64,000 bases of DNA from Reticulitermes speratus (taxonomy: Eukaryota > Arthropoda > Insecta > Blattodea > Rhinotermitidae), in the NCBI GenBank assembly GCA_021186555.1, contig JAJKFL010000039.1, positions 23,264,733-23,328,732 of the forward strand. The letters are read 5' to 3'. Numbering within the stretch: the first letter of the stretch is position 1; each line of letters starts with the position of its first letter. The notes below the pieces were generated by a model that worked only from the letters and a program-made list of their open reading frames with translations, was not told the origin of the DNA and searched no databases. This document shows positions 1 through 13,650 of this stretch, one piece after another. The position numbers and the translations under genes are program-made.

Positions 1-247
1 AGTCGAATTAGATGGTGAGAGTGAACCAACACTTACTGAAAAAGTGTGTCAGCAGTGCCTCAGCCCTTGAATTGATTGAGGGCTTTGTGCAGTAACAAAA
101 TTATACACTTTTTTTCTATGATTAAGTGATGAAAGAATTGATGTTTTTGGAATTTCAGCATTTCAGGTGCATTAAACCTGTTTCTTTTTGTTTTTGTATG
201 TATATGTGTTAAACATGTTCAGGTGTTGTGGATTTTATATACTGTAT

Positions 248-572
248 ATGCAGTGACATTCCAGAACATGGGAAAAAGAGCCAGGAGAACATAAGTACAA
301 AGGATTATTACAAAGTAACAATTGTTTAAGTTCTGCATATTGTGTGCTTTAATAGGTGCTGCAAACTTAATTTATTAACAAATTTCCACCAATCTTTATA
401 CACATATATACATGCAGTGACGTTCCAGAACATGGGAAAAGAGCCAGGAGAATGTTAGTACAAAGGATTATTACAAACTAAAAAGTGTTTAAGTTCTGCA
501 TATCATGTACTTTAATAGGTGCTGCAAACTTCATTCATTAACAAGTTTCCAACAATCTTTATAAACATATAC
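248..572. repeat. Tandem duplication, two copies of about 162 bp
   Basis: 248-411 and 412-572 share the same order of words, for example GCAGTGACNTTCCAGAACAT, then AAAGGATTATTACAAA, then AATAGGTGCTGCAAACTT. Scattered substitutions and one- to three-base gaps show it is not recent. No coding content. It lies beyond the miple 3' end. Confidence 0.85.
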
Positions 573-840
573 ATGTATAATGCCATAAAACTACGGCATG
601 CGTTTTGATGCTCTCTTGGCAGTGACTATCTAGGTTCTCCATATCTTTGGGAAACAACTGATATATTGGGCATTGGAATGTTCATAACGTGAATTAACAG
701 AAGTATGTATGGAATGTAAAAACTGAAAGTATGGTACAGAATGACATTATTTAAAAGCTGATAAAACGTTAAAACTCATCAAATTCACATGTCATAAATC
801 CAATGTGCTGAGTTCACAGTTCTAAAGCAGCCTACAAACA

Positions 841-1424
841 CACTAGATTATTGGCAAGTATGAATCGATGTTAAATTGTTAAAAATTAAAACTTTATAGT
901 GGTTTTTAGAAATGGTGATTGGCCATGCATACAAGTGTAGTGGTTGATTTGTTGTGGATCTCATCCTGGAAAATACAATATATATTACTCCTTATATAAT
1001 CTTATATATTCTTATCTATACTATATCTTCCAGGACAAGATCCTCAAAGATCAACCACTATGCTTGTATGCATGGCAAATCACCAGTTCTAAAAACCACT
1101 ATAAACTTTTTATGTTTAACATTTTAACAGCAATTCATGTAAACTATTTGTATATATTTTATACTCTGGGATCTTAAGGCATATTTATTTATAACTACTA
1201 CTTGAGGCATAGTGTATTATTGTTTTTAACTTATAATCTTGTGCATCTATACATCTTGAATTGTGACATGCATAAAAACTTTTACTGTAAAACCACACAT
1301 TGTATACTTGGATGCAGAAAACACTTGTAGTTCTCTGATAAATACCCCCTGAAGATGGCAATTCATTTGCCAAAACATATGTAGGGGTTGAAAATACATC
1401 TTATACTTGCCAATAATCTAGTGC
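841..1424. mobile_element. Nested inverted-repeat element, possibly Penelope-derived
   Basis: Outer arms 841-860 and 1404-1423 are perfect 20-base complements (CACTAGATTATTGGCAAGTA). Within them, 859-978 pairs with 1024-1147 as a long imperfect hairpin around an AT-rich loop. The right part includes a hammerhead-like fold at 1345-1387. Open frames inside are short and unrelated to known proteins. The class is inferred from that fold. Confidence 0.6.
1345..1387 (+). ncRNA. Hammerhead-ribozyme-like fold, likely inactive
   Basis: CCCC (1345-1348) can pair with GGGG (1384-1387) as stem I. CTGAAGA (1349-1355) matches the CUGANGA core. TGGCAA...TTGCCA forms stem II, followed by AAAAC, an ATAT loop, and GTA before the stem I strand. 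The layout is that of minimal hammerheads reported in Penelope-like elements. The core G after stem II appears to be A, and the 10.1/11.1 pair is U-rich, so cleavage is doubtful. Confidence 0.4.
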
Positions 1425-1425
1425 A

Positions 1426-2094
1426 TTTGTTCGTTGATTTAGACTTATGATAAAATGCACAGTACATACAACATAAAATTTGAGTTCACAGTCTTTTATC
1501 AGTGGGCCTACATATCCCTGTTTGATCAATCATGTCTTCATTACACATGTTGGTACACACCATTGGTAATGTGAATAACACATGTAATCAAGACGAGTGA
1601 TAGATTTGACAGGGGAATGTAGTGACAAAAAATTAAGAACACCTTATATCGGATTTATGTCACTTATGAATTTGAGAAGTTTTTAACATTTTATCATGTT
1701 TTAAAGGTTGTAATTAGATAAAAGGGTTTTAGTTTTTACCATTCCATACGTTGGTTAATTTAGATAGTGGACACTGCAATTCTCAATAAATCAGATAATT
1801 CAGATAATTGCAAACCATCTGAAGTCATAGTATTTTTTTACCACAAATTTATCTGATTTCATGCTTAGGATATAAAGAGGCAAGACACATAGGATGTTTA
1901 GGATATTTAGAAGATAAAGCAAATGTGAACAATTTCAGTTGAAAATCCCAAAGGGAACAGACCATTGGGAGACAGGCATAGTTTGAGGATAATATTATAA
2001 AGTTTCTACAAAAAAGAATGTGATGGTGTGGACTGTTTCAGCTGTTTCAGGATAATGTCCCATGACATGGCAATGGACTGCATGTTCCAAAAGA
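1426..2094. other. No gene seen; weak Tc1-like words
   Basis: Words such as GACAAAAAATTAAGAACACC at 1623-1642 resemble Tc1-type ends, and a loosely complementary AATTTTTTGTTACAGT lies at 2219-2234. No transposase frame is visible between them. I do not call an element. Confidence 0.3.
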
Positions 2095-2100
2095 GACAAG

Positions 2101-2160
2101 AAATAATTTCTTGACTGGTTGACAAACTACTGGCTTCTCAGAAAGGACTCTCATCCATGC
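2101..2160 (+). mobile_element. LINE-A 3' tail fragment
   Basis: TTTCTTGACTGG, then TGGCTTCTCAGAAAGGACTC, follows the non-coding tail of the LINE copy at 19783-20321, where TTTCTTGACTAGCTGAGG and CTTCTCAGGAAGGACTCTG stand in the same order. About 60 bases survive. Confidence 0.55.
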
Positions 2161-2612
2161 AGACAGTTAAAACAAGTCCTAGCATAATTGACTTTAAAAG
2201 GTCATATTTATTTACTCAATTTTTTGTTACAGTTACAATCCATCAAAATGTTTTGTACTCCCCACATTTAATTCCCTCTATATGATTACGATACTAATAC
2301 ATTGTACATTGTAACATGTTTCACAATACACCAGAAATTCAGAAACTGAGATATTTCAGTTTGATGACTTTACAATATAATGACATTTTAAAATTTTTGT
2401 TCTTATTCTGTATCCATAGTAAAATGTTATAACCTCAGATTCATGTCTCTGGCCCTATTGTGTGTTAGTGCAGTCATAAAGGGCAGTACTGCAGCACAGG
2501 ATATTGTGCTAAGTTATGGATTTCTAGCCAGCATGTCTACCAGATATACTATAACATGAAACTTGTGGAGGAAAACATGATTTAACTACAAAATTACAAT
2601 GCCACTTTGATG

Positions 2613-2673
2613 ATTTATTTTCACACTCTTCAAAATTGTTAGAAGCAGCATAGATACATAAGAAACATTTATT
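2613..2673 (-). terminator. Candidate poly(A) signals for miple
   Basis: The first canonical AATAAA motifs downstream of the predicted stop on the minus strand are at 2673-2668 and 2618-2613. They would give a 3' UTR of roughly 650 bases. The motif is common in AT-rich DNA, so these are candidates only. Confidence 0.25.
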
Positions 2674-3292
2674 TGGTACAGCATTTAAAAATATGAGAAA
2701 TTAGAACTTGGGATTAAGAAAATTCTTACTGCATTTTTATCTAATGGGATTCTTTGTAATTATTATTTAAGAAACACTTTACTTGTTTGTGAATAATTAA
2801 TACAATAAGATAAATGCACACATTATTGTAAACACCCAAAATTACTTCTCTAGACCAGTTTACACAAAACTGTTGTGTGACTTCCTGCAAGGTGGAAGTC
2901 AAATGAACTGGATCACTGCTGATTGTTCAAGAACAATAACTATACTCAGTGTACTGGCAAATAAGTTAGTCCATTTTCTGGGTCCTGTTGTTCCACAAAT
3001 ATATTTTCAACAGTTGGAGTAGAATATAAAGGTGGTGAACATACAAACATTTTTCATAAATCCTAGTGACTACATGTACTGGTTTTATATTAGAAATGTG
3101 GTGAACAAATATGATTCCTAACATGTTCCTGGACGTTCCTTCTTCATATTGTCAGAAGTATTCTCTCCTGACTTCATGATATTAGTGTGCTGAATGCTTT
3201 CTGATGAAAACTGGAAACTCAGGACTGGAATGAAGTATGATGAAATGTTTACTCTCGCAATAAGCTAGAATAATGTTGATGTGGTTCTGGAC

Positions 3293-3330
3293 CCTTACTC
3301 ATATGGATTACTCTCTGTTACGTCGTCCAC
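3293..3330 (-). CDS. miple: miple coding exon 4: short basic C-terminal tail (predicted)
   Basis: A strong acceptor (TTTTCTCTTTCTTCAG, ending at 3331) is followed in the required phase by 12 residues, GGRRNRESNPYE, and a TAA stop at 3295-3293. A short Arg/Lys-rich end suits this family. I found it by looking for an in-phase terminal exon downstream of exon 3, and so short an exon could be chance. A transcript would settle it. Confidence 0.5.
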
Positions 3331-6300
3331 CTGAAGAAAGAGAAAATGCAGGCTCTGTAAACTCAACTTGCATAGTCCATTTAACTGTAATATGACTCCA
3401 AGAATATCCACATGACTTCATATGGACCCGCACATAAAAATCGTAAATAAATTGAATAGGAGGCTGGGTGGGCCCCAGAGGTGGTGTGGACTCTTTGGAG
3501 AAGAAATATCTTGCCCCTGCCAGGAATTAAACCATGATTCCCCAGATGTCCAGCCTGTAGCCTAGTCACAATACCAACTACACTATCCCAACTCCAGACT
3601 CCCACACATGAAGCTGGGTAACATCAGCAACACTTAATGCCATAAGGGACGTTACTCAGTGCGGGAAGTATCCATGGGCTGGATGACTGGGGTTCTGTTC
3701 CTGGTGGGATCCCATCCAGGTTCTTATCCACTGTGTGCTGGGGACTTTCCCAGGGGCAAAAAAGATGGGAGTGAAGCTGACCAATGTTCTACAGACAGTG
3801 TCAGTGTTACAATGTGTGTGTGTGTGGAGCTTTACTTGCACTCCCCCTCTACACTTTCATGGCTTGGTGTTCAGACACAGGGGCAACTTTACTGATATCT
3901 TTAAGGTAGTGCTTTCTTATCAATGGCTTAGCTGTGCACATGTCTGTTCTTCCTAACATTATTAACTCCATGTTCATACAACAGCTGACAGAAGTAACTC
4001 TTCCATCTATTCAAAGTAATGTGGAAATCTGCAAGCAGATCCCCATTATCAACCGTTAACATGTTGTATTCTTGTTACTGTTTATTTCAAGCTCATACAT
4101 TTTTCATGCCCCGTTGTGTTGCAATGGTTTTCATTCGTTTGGCACAGATTTTGCAACCATTGAAAGTCAGCCTGTTTCCTTTGATCTAATAATTTTTAAC
4201 ATCTTCATCCAACTGTGGTTTATGCTACTTGAACTCATGATTACCAGAACTCTGGACGTAGTTGATATTCCTTCTAATACTCACCTAAGCCCTATAAACT
4301 TTCTTTGCATGCAGTTTTGATATTTGCCTCTAGTATGTTCCCAATCCCTGTTGATGTCCACATTAGCACCCATACTTTCCAAAGCAGTGACGTTCTCAGG
4401 TTTGACCCGATACTCATGTTTTTCTTCAACTTATGTAGCTTTTAGGATTGAATCACCTCACATCAAACTTCTATGTAAATAATTTTCTTACTGACAGTTG
4501 CTTCCTAACTTTTCCAACCATGACAGTGAGTTGTCAGAAGCATACAGATCGGCTGAAACTGCTCAAATCTGTAGCTGGAACTGAACTGTGAAATCAGAAA
4601 GTGAATGAAGAGACATGAGAGGAATACAAAATTTATAATATGGACAATTTTAGGCCCCAGTAAATAGATTGTGTAAAAATGTTGATAGATGGAATAAAAT
4701 CATATTTCAGATGGTTCTGATTAAAGATCCACAAGGAAGAAGGAAGGCTAAAAGATCAATTATAAGATGTGTTAACCTAAGGAAATCTTAAGGGCTAATC
4801 TGTGAAGTCGGCGAAGATTCTTCATAATTTGTACTTGTGCATTAGCCTATTTTCTCTCGTGGAGGAAGAAGTAAGCTTATAAGAGCAGTGAGATGTCTGT
4901 CTGTATGTGTATACCTTCCTATCAGTTTTTTAATCATCTGAACAATTTTAACGAAACTTTGTACAAATGTTATGCCATTTGAGGGCATCTCAATATTATG
5001 CTTTTAATTTCCTATGGTCATTAACCTTTTAAGGCCTAGCAGTTACTTTATGTACCACCAGGTTTAATATCCAAAATTCTACATGGTGCTCACATTGCAT
5101 CTATGTGTTGTGCATGGATCTCAGAACAAACAGAGACTTCTGCCTTATACAACACTGACCGAATGGTTTTGTATAACCGAGGTGGAGAGTGTTTACTGCA
5201 TGGTACGCATTGAGTCCTTATGTAAAACAGACACATTTCATCTTTAAAGGGTTAACAACATGGCAAATGCACAAACTTGTGAGTTGGAAGCAACACTGAA
5301 TGTAGGGTTCTGAAATACCATATGGTAGTAGGTCTTCAAAAAATAAGTTACTTTGTTGAGTTAAGATTTTGTAGAATTTAAAACAACATTGCAGTCATTC
5401 AAAACTGTTCTTTAACTTTCAGTTTGTTGGCAGTAACTAATGATCCACTCAAGCTAGGCAAGTGAAATTTGGTACATAGATAGATAATAAGCATACTTAG
5501 GCTACGGGCAGGCCGGTCCAGGATTCGAATCCAAGTAGGGGCTAGATATTTTCCTCCAAAAGTCCAGACCGGCTCTGGTACCCACCTAGCCTCCTATTCA
5601 GTGGGTACCATGGTTCTTTCCTGTGGGTGCAGTGGCTGTGGTGTGAAGTTAACCATTAACCTCTATCTAGTTCAGAGGTTAAGAATGAGTGGAGCTATAC
5701 CTCTACTCCCCCTATATGCCTTCATGGGCACGGACAGGGAAAACTTTACCCTTTTTTACACATTAATTAAGAACATTATATGAACACAGTAGTTTAGGAG
5801 GGAGAACAATGATCATATTGACCTTAAAGAAACAGGTTATAAGAATATGGACGGAATTCAAATGGCTCAGGCAGTGTGTCCAAAAATAATAAAATAAAAT
5901 GTTCAAATCATCACAAACATAATCATGATTTTATGTGATTACAAAATATGAAATACTGTCAGGTTGTAATGATGAGGAAACCTAAGATTCAAGTCAGAAA
6001 ATTCCTTTTGAAGTTCTAAAGTTACTGACTGCCCAATAAAGATCTATATTCTGAAGTTAACATAGTGCTAAGTAAATTAAGTTAAAAAGAAATGGGTTTT
6101 CAGAAGATATTCAGTCAGAATTTACTGCCCTCTGCAATTAATGAGTCATTTTAAGTTGTAACTGCTCGATGTGAACTCTTCTATTACATTCCACATAAAA
6201 GAATTACAGCATTGTGTTTACATACCATGAAGAAAACTATTCTAGAAATAAACTGGTGTACTCACATGACAACATCAAAATCAGTGAGAAGGTCATAATA

Positions 6301-9300
6301 CAACAATCACTGATTGATACAAATATGTTAGAATTTAATACTTATGATCAATAACAAATATTAGTATCATGATAAAATAACATAAGTTCCAGACATATTC
6401 TACTACTGTGAGACATTGAAGGAGGAAAGAAAGAAAATAATGACAGTCTGAAAACAGAATGCAAAATGTTCTGACCTACCAGAAATGAACAGAGTAGAGT
6501 ATGAAGGAAATTATACAGTCAAAAATTTGGTGATTTATGCTGCTCTCTGGTTACTGTTGGCATAGTTAAATCATACAGATTATGTGAAGTATCAAAGACC
6601 GGACAAAGATGTGCCACCTAGATTGCACACAGATTCAGTGACAATTCTTCACTGCGTGTGGTATTCTTTTCAGATGTTTATTACTCTTTGTATCATTTCA
6701 TGATGTCTTTGAACCTACATTGTTTTATTCGGTTTCAATATGGTTGATTGCCCAGTAAGACTTATCTGAAATTACCCTATTCCATGTGTGACTCGTGTCC
6801 ACAGTTGCTTACCAGTAGCTTAATGTGAACATAACATACTTTGTACTTACCACTAATCAAGTAGCAGGAAAACATTTAGGCCTGGTGATGCATGCATCAG
6901 CCATGCTTCAATCTGGCAAACTTCAGGACAATAAAAGAGTGCCTTACTTTACAAACATGCAAATTCCCTATTTCACTTTTACTGAGACTTTTATAAGTGA
7001 CACCTGAGGTCTATGTATGAGTACAACTATCTTATTGGAGGGTACTGGGTGGATGTTACCTTTGCTGCTCTTAGCTCCCTTATTTTTACACTTCTTAGAG
7101 ATCTGTCGGCTCTGTTCACATGAGGGGTCGCTGTTAGCCTTTAAGCTGTCACTCCGTGTCATTTGGTTTTGGGATGAGCACTCACTCCACGCCCCCTTCT
7201 CATATCGGCATGCTGTGGGCAAAATGGGCACTCATTATTACATGCCCAATTTTATAGCCAGGCTGCCAGTATCTTCCACTGAGCAAATTTATATGTTTAA
7301 TGAAATTATTTGCTGTGTGTTACACATGTGCTTGTGTGTGCTTTTAAGTTCTTGCTAACTCTTGTAGTGGGTCAGAGTGACTTCCTTGATTTCTTAAGTA
7401 ATAATCATTTCTGCCACCTGAACACATTTTTTGTCATAATGCAAATTAAATTAAGTGCATTAAAGCGACTACACTGAAAGGATGACATCCTTCAATACTA
7501 CAGTAATAAACTAAAATAAGATTGAGAGTATAAAATGTGTAAATTTTGAATGACTTGTGATGAAACACTGGAACTAACTCAGAATGTTGAGAGATCCTGT
7601 GAAGCATACATTCAATTTTCATGGCACTTTTGTGGTGCAGAAGTCCGTATACAGCAAGAAGTTTTAAGTTAACTCTGTGTCATGAATAAATAAATATAAA
7701 ATGTAGGATAATGATGTGTCTCCTGCCATTCATAATGTATTAAAATGCAGACAATAAAGGGCATTTAAATTCTGGACCATTAGCCTCATGATCAATGAAC
7801 ATAAACAGGTATGAAGGATGAAATCTGTTTGTATTTAATAGAAAGAGCACTTACCAGATCATGCAGTGACACAAGGAAAACATAAAATATTTTATGAATG
7901 TGAATATTTTTAATGTAGAGACAATAGCAGACATGTTATAACAGCCTTCTGTCATGCCATTATTGGAAATATTTACAGTTGAAGTGAAATACTTGACAAT
8001 TCTTTTCTTCTCTGAACCACTGCTTCTCAACTGTCTTATACACATTAGTTTTTGCAAGTCTGTTTTAAATTGAATAGAACAAAGTTTTGACAGTAGTCAA
8101 AGGTATATACAAAAGTTCCTGAACTCACTGTTAGGACTGAGAACCCAAGTAGTACAGCTTTCAACTACTAGGTGCTGTAGTATTACTATCTTCTCGGTAA
8201 CTCTAGTGAGTTTGCTGCCGTAACGTTCTGTGTTACTTCACATTGGGTGTTTATTATTGTGAATGTTAAGTGCAATGTGTGATTTTCTGATGGTTCATGT
8301 AAAGGAACAATGCATTTGCATATGTTTTTGCTTCAACTTCGTTGTGAGCATTGAAATTTATATGAAAATTGTATTAGGATTTTTGTAGGTTTCTTTTTTA
8401 GGCTATTCATGTAATTAACGTGTATAATTACAATTTTCATAATATTTATTCATGCTTTACATGTCCCTTACAATGAGGTGCCTTCTAGTGGACGTTGCCA
8501 AGAAATATTAAAGGGACTGAAAGTTATACTTAATCTTAATATTTGGATCTGAATATCTTATGGAGACATAAAAATTTGGTGATTTTATGTATTTTGTTAC
8601 TCATGTTGTCAGCAGGAGGTTTTTGTTGTCTGTGAGCTCCCATTACTGAAGGATAACTGATTAATATTGTGGGGGGGGGGGGGGTGTTTTGAAGATTGCT
8701 GACAATATGTTGGGAACTATGCTTAGCAGCTCTGCAGTTCTATAAAAAATGTTTCAAATCCAAATGTATTGTTGACTTCCATTCTTTTAAATGTGCAAAA
8801 TGAATTATGCAATTAATATTCTCTAATAGCAGCATTCTTCAAAAAAACAGAATGACAACACTCAGCATTTTAACTCAGTTTTAGTTACTGACATAAGTAT
8901 GTAAGATGAAGGCAGAAACCACGATTTGACCTTCACATAACAACACAGTAATAACCAAAATCAGATGTCACTTTAACCCACTAATAGCCCACTCTTATGC
9001 TATAATGAACCAGTCGCATGCTGTCATACTTTATAAGCAGAGCTAATAGCTTCTAAGGTACATGACTGATGTCAAGTAATGTAACCTTATGTTGCACTTC
9101 TAAATCATGGACCAATTTTCCCATTATCAGGTGGTTTGTTCAAGGGCAATCCTGCCCCTCCATCTGTCAAACCTTCTTGGAAGTGTCCTTTAAATGAGAC
9201 TGTAATTCCATGTGTACTTGTGCATTTTGTGTTTGTGTTGGCTTGCCAACTGACTGGTGCTGCTATAGCAATGCATAGCAAAGCTGATATAGCATAGAGC

Positions 9301-12300
9301 TAAAAGGGAAGAGAGTAATTTTCTTATTAATGGCAGTGGAGTAACAGCTGGCTGATCTGTGAGTGATGAAAGCCTGAACAAAGGTTCTAACTGCCTGCCA
9401 GAAACAGATTCTAGGCATCAACTACAGTGATTGCCATTTCAAGCGATCTACCTATTTACTCATATTAACTTCAACCTCTGAGGCATTTAAGATCCTTCAA
9501 ATGTACACATCACTGTCTCAGTATGAGGATTGTGCAATAAATTTGGTAAACATTGAAATGAAATTAGTTAAACTATATACCAAGTGCTGTGAGGCTCTGT
9601 GTAGCATTACATAATGCTGGATTAATCTGGCTTAGAATAGGGACAGGTGGCGGGCTCTTGTGAATGCAGTAATGAACCTTCGGCTTCCATGAAATGGGGG
9701 GAATTTCTTGACTACCCTAGGACCTGTTAGTTACATACCAAGTGATAAATTTAATGCTGTACATTATAAAATTTCAAAACATACAGGGGTGTACTGAGTG
9801 TACTTTTCTACATATGTCAGTGAACTCTGATGCTGCAAACATTTAAATATTGTTACAACGATGTTACAGTTTGGAAAATGTACAGATTGTGACACCAGTG
9901 ATAATTAGTCATCACTATGTGTTAGCAAAATAACTTTTATGGAATCACTCTGTAGAATCATTCTTTAGTATTATCAGTAAATGCTTGTTATACCTTCCTT
10001 GTTACAATATAAAGGGCATACTGTTCTGAAAACGATTTGATATGGGCATTTCAGTACAGATGAACACAGCAAGACTAAGTTAAAGATAAATAATTATGCA
10101 TTCCCCACAGTCCTATGTTTCAAAACCACACTGGGGCTTACTGAGTTGGTTCTGAAAGTCATACTGGCAAAATAGTTTTATGCTTTCATATCATTTTTGA
10201 AGTATATTTCAGTATATTTCCCTTCCTCCCTACTACTCTCTGAGTTACCAAAGACAATGACAGGAGATGTAAACGTGAGAATATCTGACAGTTACTTACT
10301 GTCATATACCATTGTCACAACCCTTTAGAAGTGACTTTAGAATATATGTTCTAACCCCCATTCACAGTGTGTCTGAAAAGTAATGAGACAAAAATTTTTA
10401 AAACAAGACAGGCAATGTATGTATAACATAACATTGTGGTGCGTTCACGTAATGTTTATGCCTCCTTGGCTATCATAATAGCCTGATACCATTTCATCCA
10501 AGGGAACACTTTTGTGGCGATTTCATGTCGCCGGCAATGAAAAACATACTTAGTTATTCAAGTAAAGTGACTGATATTTTTGCCTGATTTTTACAAAATT
10601 TGGATTTTCTATACACATTTTATAGAAGACCCCGATATAAAATTTCACAGAAATCTGTCCTGTGAGAGCCGCGTTGATGCATGTGCACAGATGAACAGAT
10701 GATCATGACGAAGGTAATAGGCACTTTTGGTGTCTATGCAAATTCACCTAACAATGTTTGGAAAATCAAAATAGTCCTGGGACTACTTTTAAAGACCTTA
10801 ATGACGGTGCAGCTGAAAAGTAACCAGACAACAATTCTACAGAATGTCAAAAAAAAAAAGAAGAATAATCCTTATCATCTTTTTCAACATCAATCTGGAT
10901 GGCCAACATTCAAACAGCAACAACAATCTTCTGAAATAAACGTTATCACCCATTTCTGGCTCTCTTCCTGCTTCTTGATTCATCTTCACAGTTGTCTCAA
11001 CCTTCTTTAAGATGAGAATGCTAACAATAAGCTTGTACTCAGGATTAACAGTCATCACCATATTTCACCATGTTCAGAGTCTCAGTGGCACTCTTTTCAT
11101 GTTTAATGCAAAATTTAATGTTGTGAAACTTCTCCATTGTGACTGAATGTGTTCACGTGACCTTACAAGTTGCACTGTAATTTTAAATTGGCTGAGCTAA
11201 CTAATGGTCCTTCCTGGCATTTGAAAGAGGGAATATCGACACTTCACATGTGCTTGCGCATGCATATTAGCTGTATTGTTAATGAGCAAAACAAAGATTA
11301 CCTCATTACTTTTCAGATACACTGTGTATGTATACCCCACACATCAGCAAATACTATTCAAGAATGGGACAGTATGAAGGTATTGTCCCTTCTTTTTCCT
11401 ATTTTCCAGTCCTCAAATTACGTGTAACAGGTCCACACTTATAAGTGTGGATTTATTTTTTACCTGTTTATCAATTTAGTGACAAATAAAGTTATAACTC
11501 TGAAATTTGACCTAAATTTAGTGTAATTTATTTATTTATTTATTTATTTATTTTACATTCAACAGATCCAAAAAAGCTAGAAAACCAGTATGATTTCTGA
11601 GAGGCATTTTTAATTTTTTTAAAATAAATATTCTGTTTGAACCTCTGTTGCATAAACAAAAAAAAATGTAATTTGTTTGAAAGGTGTACAAGGAAGCATA
11701 ACTGTGCAGAAGGTAATAACACACCGTCTTCAATTCCATTTCAGAAGGGGAAGGAGGAGGTAAACCTCATTACAAATATCACCAGCTACATTTGGAACCT
11801 GAAACTTGAACTGTAAGTTACAACTATCCTCTGATTGTTACTCGCTGCACTTTTCCTTCACCCCCATTAATACTTAAGTTCTTTTAGTGACAGTATATGC
11901 AGTATTAGTGTCAGTCATGCTGTATGTGTTAAGAGACACTGGTGGGCAAAGTCACGTTTGACATTCTTATCAACACCACCGTTACACAAATACTTGTTTC
12001 CCACTGCCAATTCTAACAGCTTAAGAAAACTGTCCTCCAGACATGACTCCCTAGACAGGAACCCTGTTCCAGTGGATCACAGCAGCTGGTCTGTTATATG
12101 TATGTTTATGTAGGATGCACAGTTTTCATTTAATTCAAATATAACATAGGTCCCCGTAACTAGTTGAATTTGTATTTTACTGATATCAATAAACTGTAGA
12201 TACTCTCTGCATCATCCAGACCTTAATGTGGGGTTCTGATTGCAGAATGTGACACTTGTGTCATGTTAGAGATGTTAATAATGTTGTTATACATCACACC

Positions 12301-13612
12301 TTACACAAACTGACATAATGGTGCAGTAATACTGCTTAAATGTTATTGTAATTTTAATAATGATTTTTATTACTGGACTTCGCTCCCTAATTGGCTTTAT
12401 AAGATTGTCTTCGTCTGTCACTACATTGCAGGGGTTTGTGAGTCAACTTATATTGACACAGTGAAGCAACAAAGGTAAGCTCTGTGGGCATGCACATTTT
12501 ATGTTACTCAGTCATGCATCTGGCAGTTACAGCATCAGCCAACATTCTCCAGCAATAACAGATGCTACCCATCAACACACCATGCAGTAGGACCCTCTTA
12601 AGCTCTTGCAAACATTGATCACAATTACATTTAATACAGCGTATGCTCAAGAGTTCCATTACGAATGCATTCACATTCTCATACGAGTGTTACAATATGC
12701 TGGATATTCTTATGAATGGAATGCAGGATGGTTCTATATGCTTCATGACCCATAATTAGTGACAAAAAGTCTGGCATCTGCAATGTGTGTGCAAACAGAA
12801 TTCTGATGGTTTACAGCAGTGGTTCCCAAAGTGGGCGGTGGGATTACCGAGGTGGGCGCTAATAGGTACGAGAGGTGGAAGGGAGCGCTGTTATTAACAC
12901 GGGGGCGCTAGTAGACAAGCAGTGCATTTATTTTTATAATGAATTCAAATAAAGTAATTTTTGTGTTAAAAATAAAAAATGAACTAAATTTCTTAGTATT
13001 CTAATTTATGAATCTTATTCAAGCGCATATTATTTTTTTAATAAACTATTGCTAGTTGAATTATTGTTAATCATAAAAAATATAATAAATTTTAATTTAT
13101 TAATTAACACATAAAACATTAAGTTTAACTCTTATAATTTTATTTAAACGATTTTTTAGATATAAAATAAAAGTGTAAACAAAAGCGCATTTATGTTTTT
13201 TAAAAAAGGTAGGGGGGCGCTGTGGGTGTATATATGGAACCAAGGGGGTAGTGGACTGAAAACGTTTGGGAACCACTGGTTTACATGAATGTGTGTGCAC
13301 ATATATAAAATGGCCACAGCTTGTAGCTGACCAGTCATGTTCACCTAGTAACAAGGTTAAAAATGTGTGGAATTCTTTTCTCCATTCACCCAGCATGGGG
13401 TGACTTCTGTCTGTCTGTCTCTTTCTCACACACACGCATTTGAGATGCAGCATTATTAATGTCAGAAGTACAATGAAATCCAATGAAATTTGAATGGAAG
13501 AAATGGATAATACTTCCGTGCCACTTTGGCCAGTCAAGATTATCACTTTACTTGAAGACTTGAATGCATGATCCTACTCTTGTCAACAAATACTTGGCAA
13601 AATTATTGTTAC

Positions 13613-13650
<38 letters not shown>

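Noticed and set aside
1619-2234. Tc1-type element with ACAAAAAATT ends
   Set aside because: The ends match over about 10 bases only, there is no clear TA duplication or transposase, and a LINE tail lies inside. The evidence is too weak.
7017-7358. 113-codon plus-strand frame
   Set aside because: It lies opposite miple exon 3, whose splice sites and cysteine pattern are convincing on the other strand.
13100-13546. 148-codon minus-strand frame
   Set aside because: It crosses the hAT MITE border and miple intron sequence without any domain.
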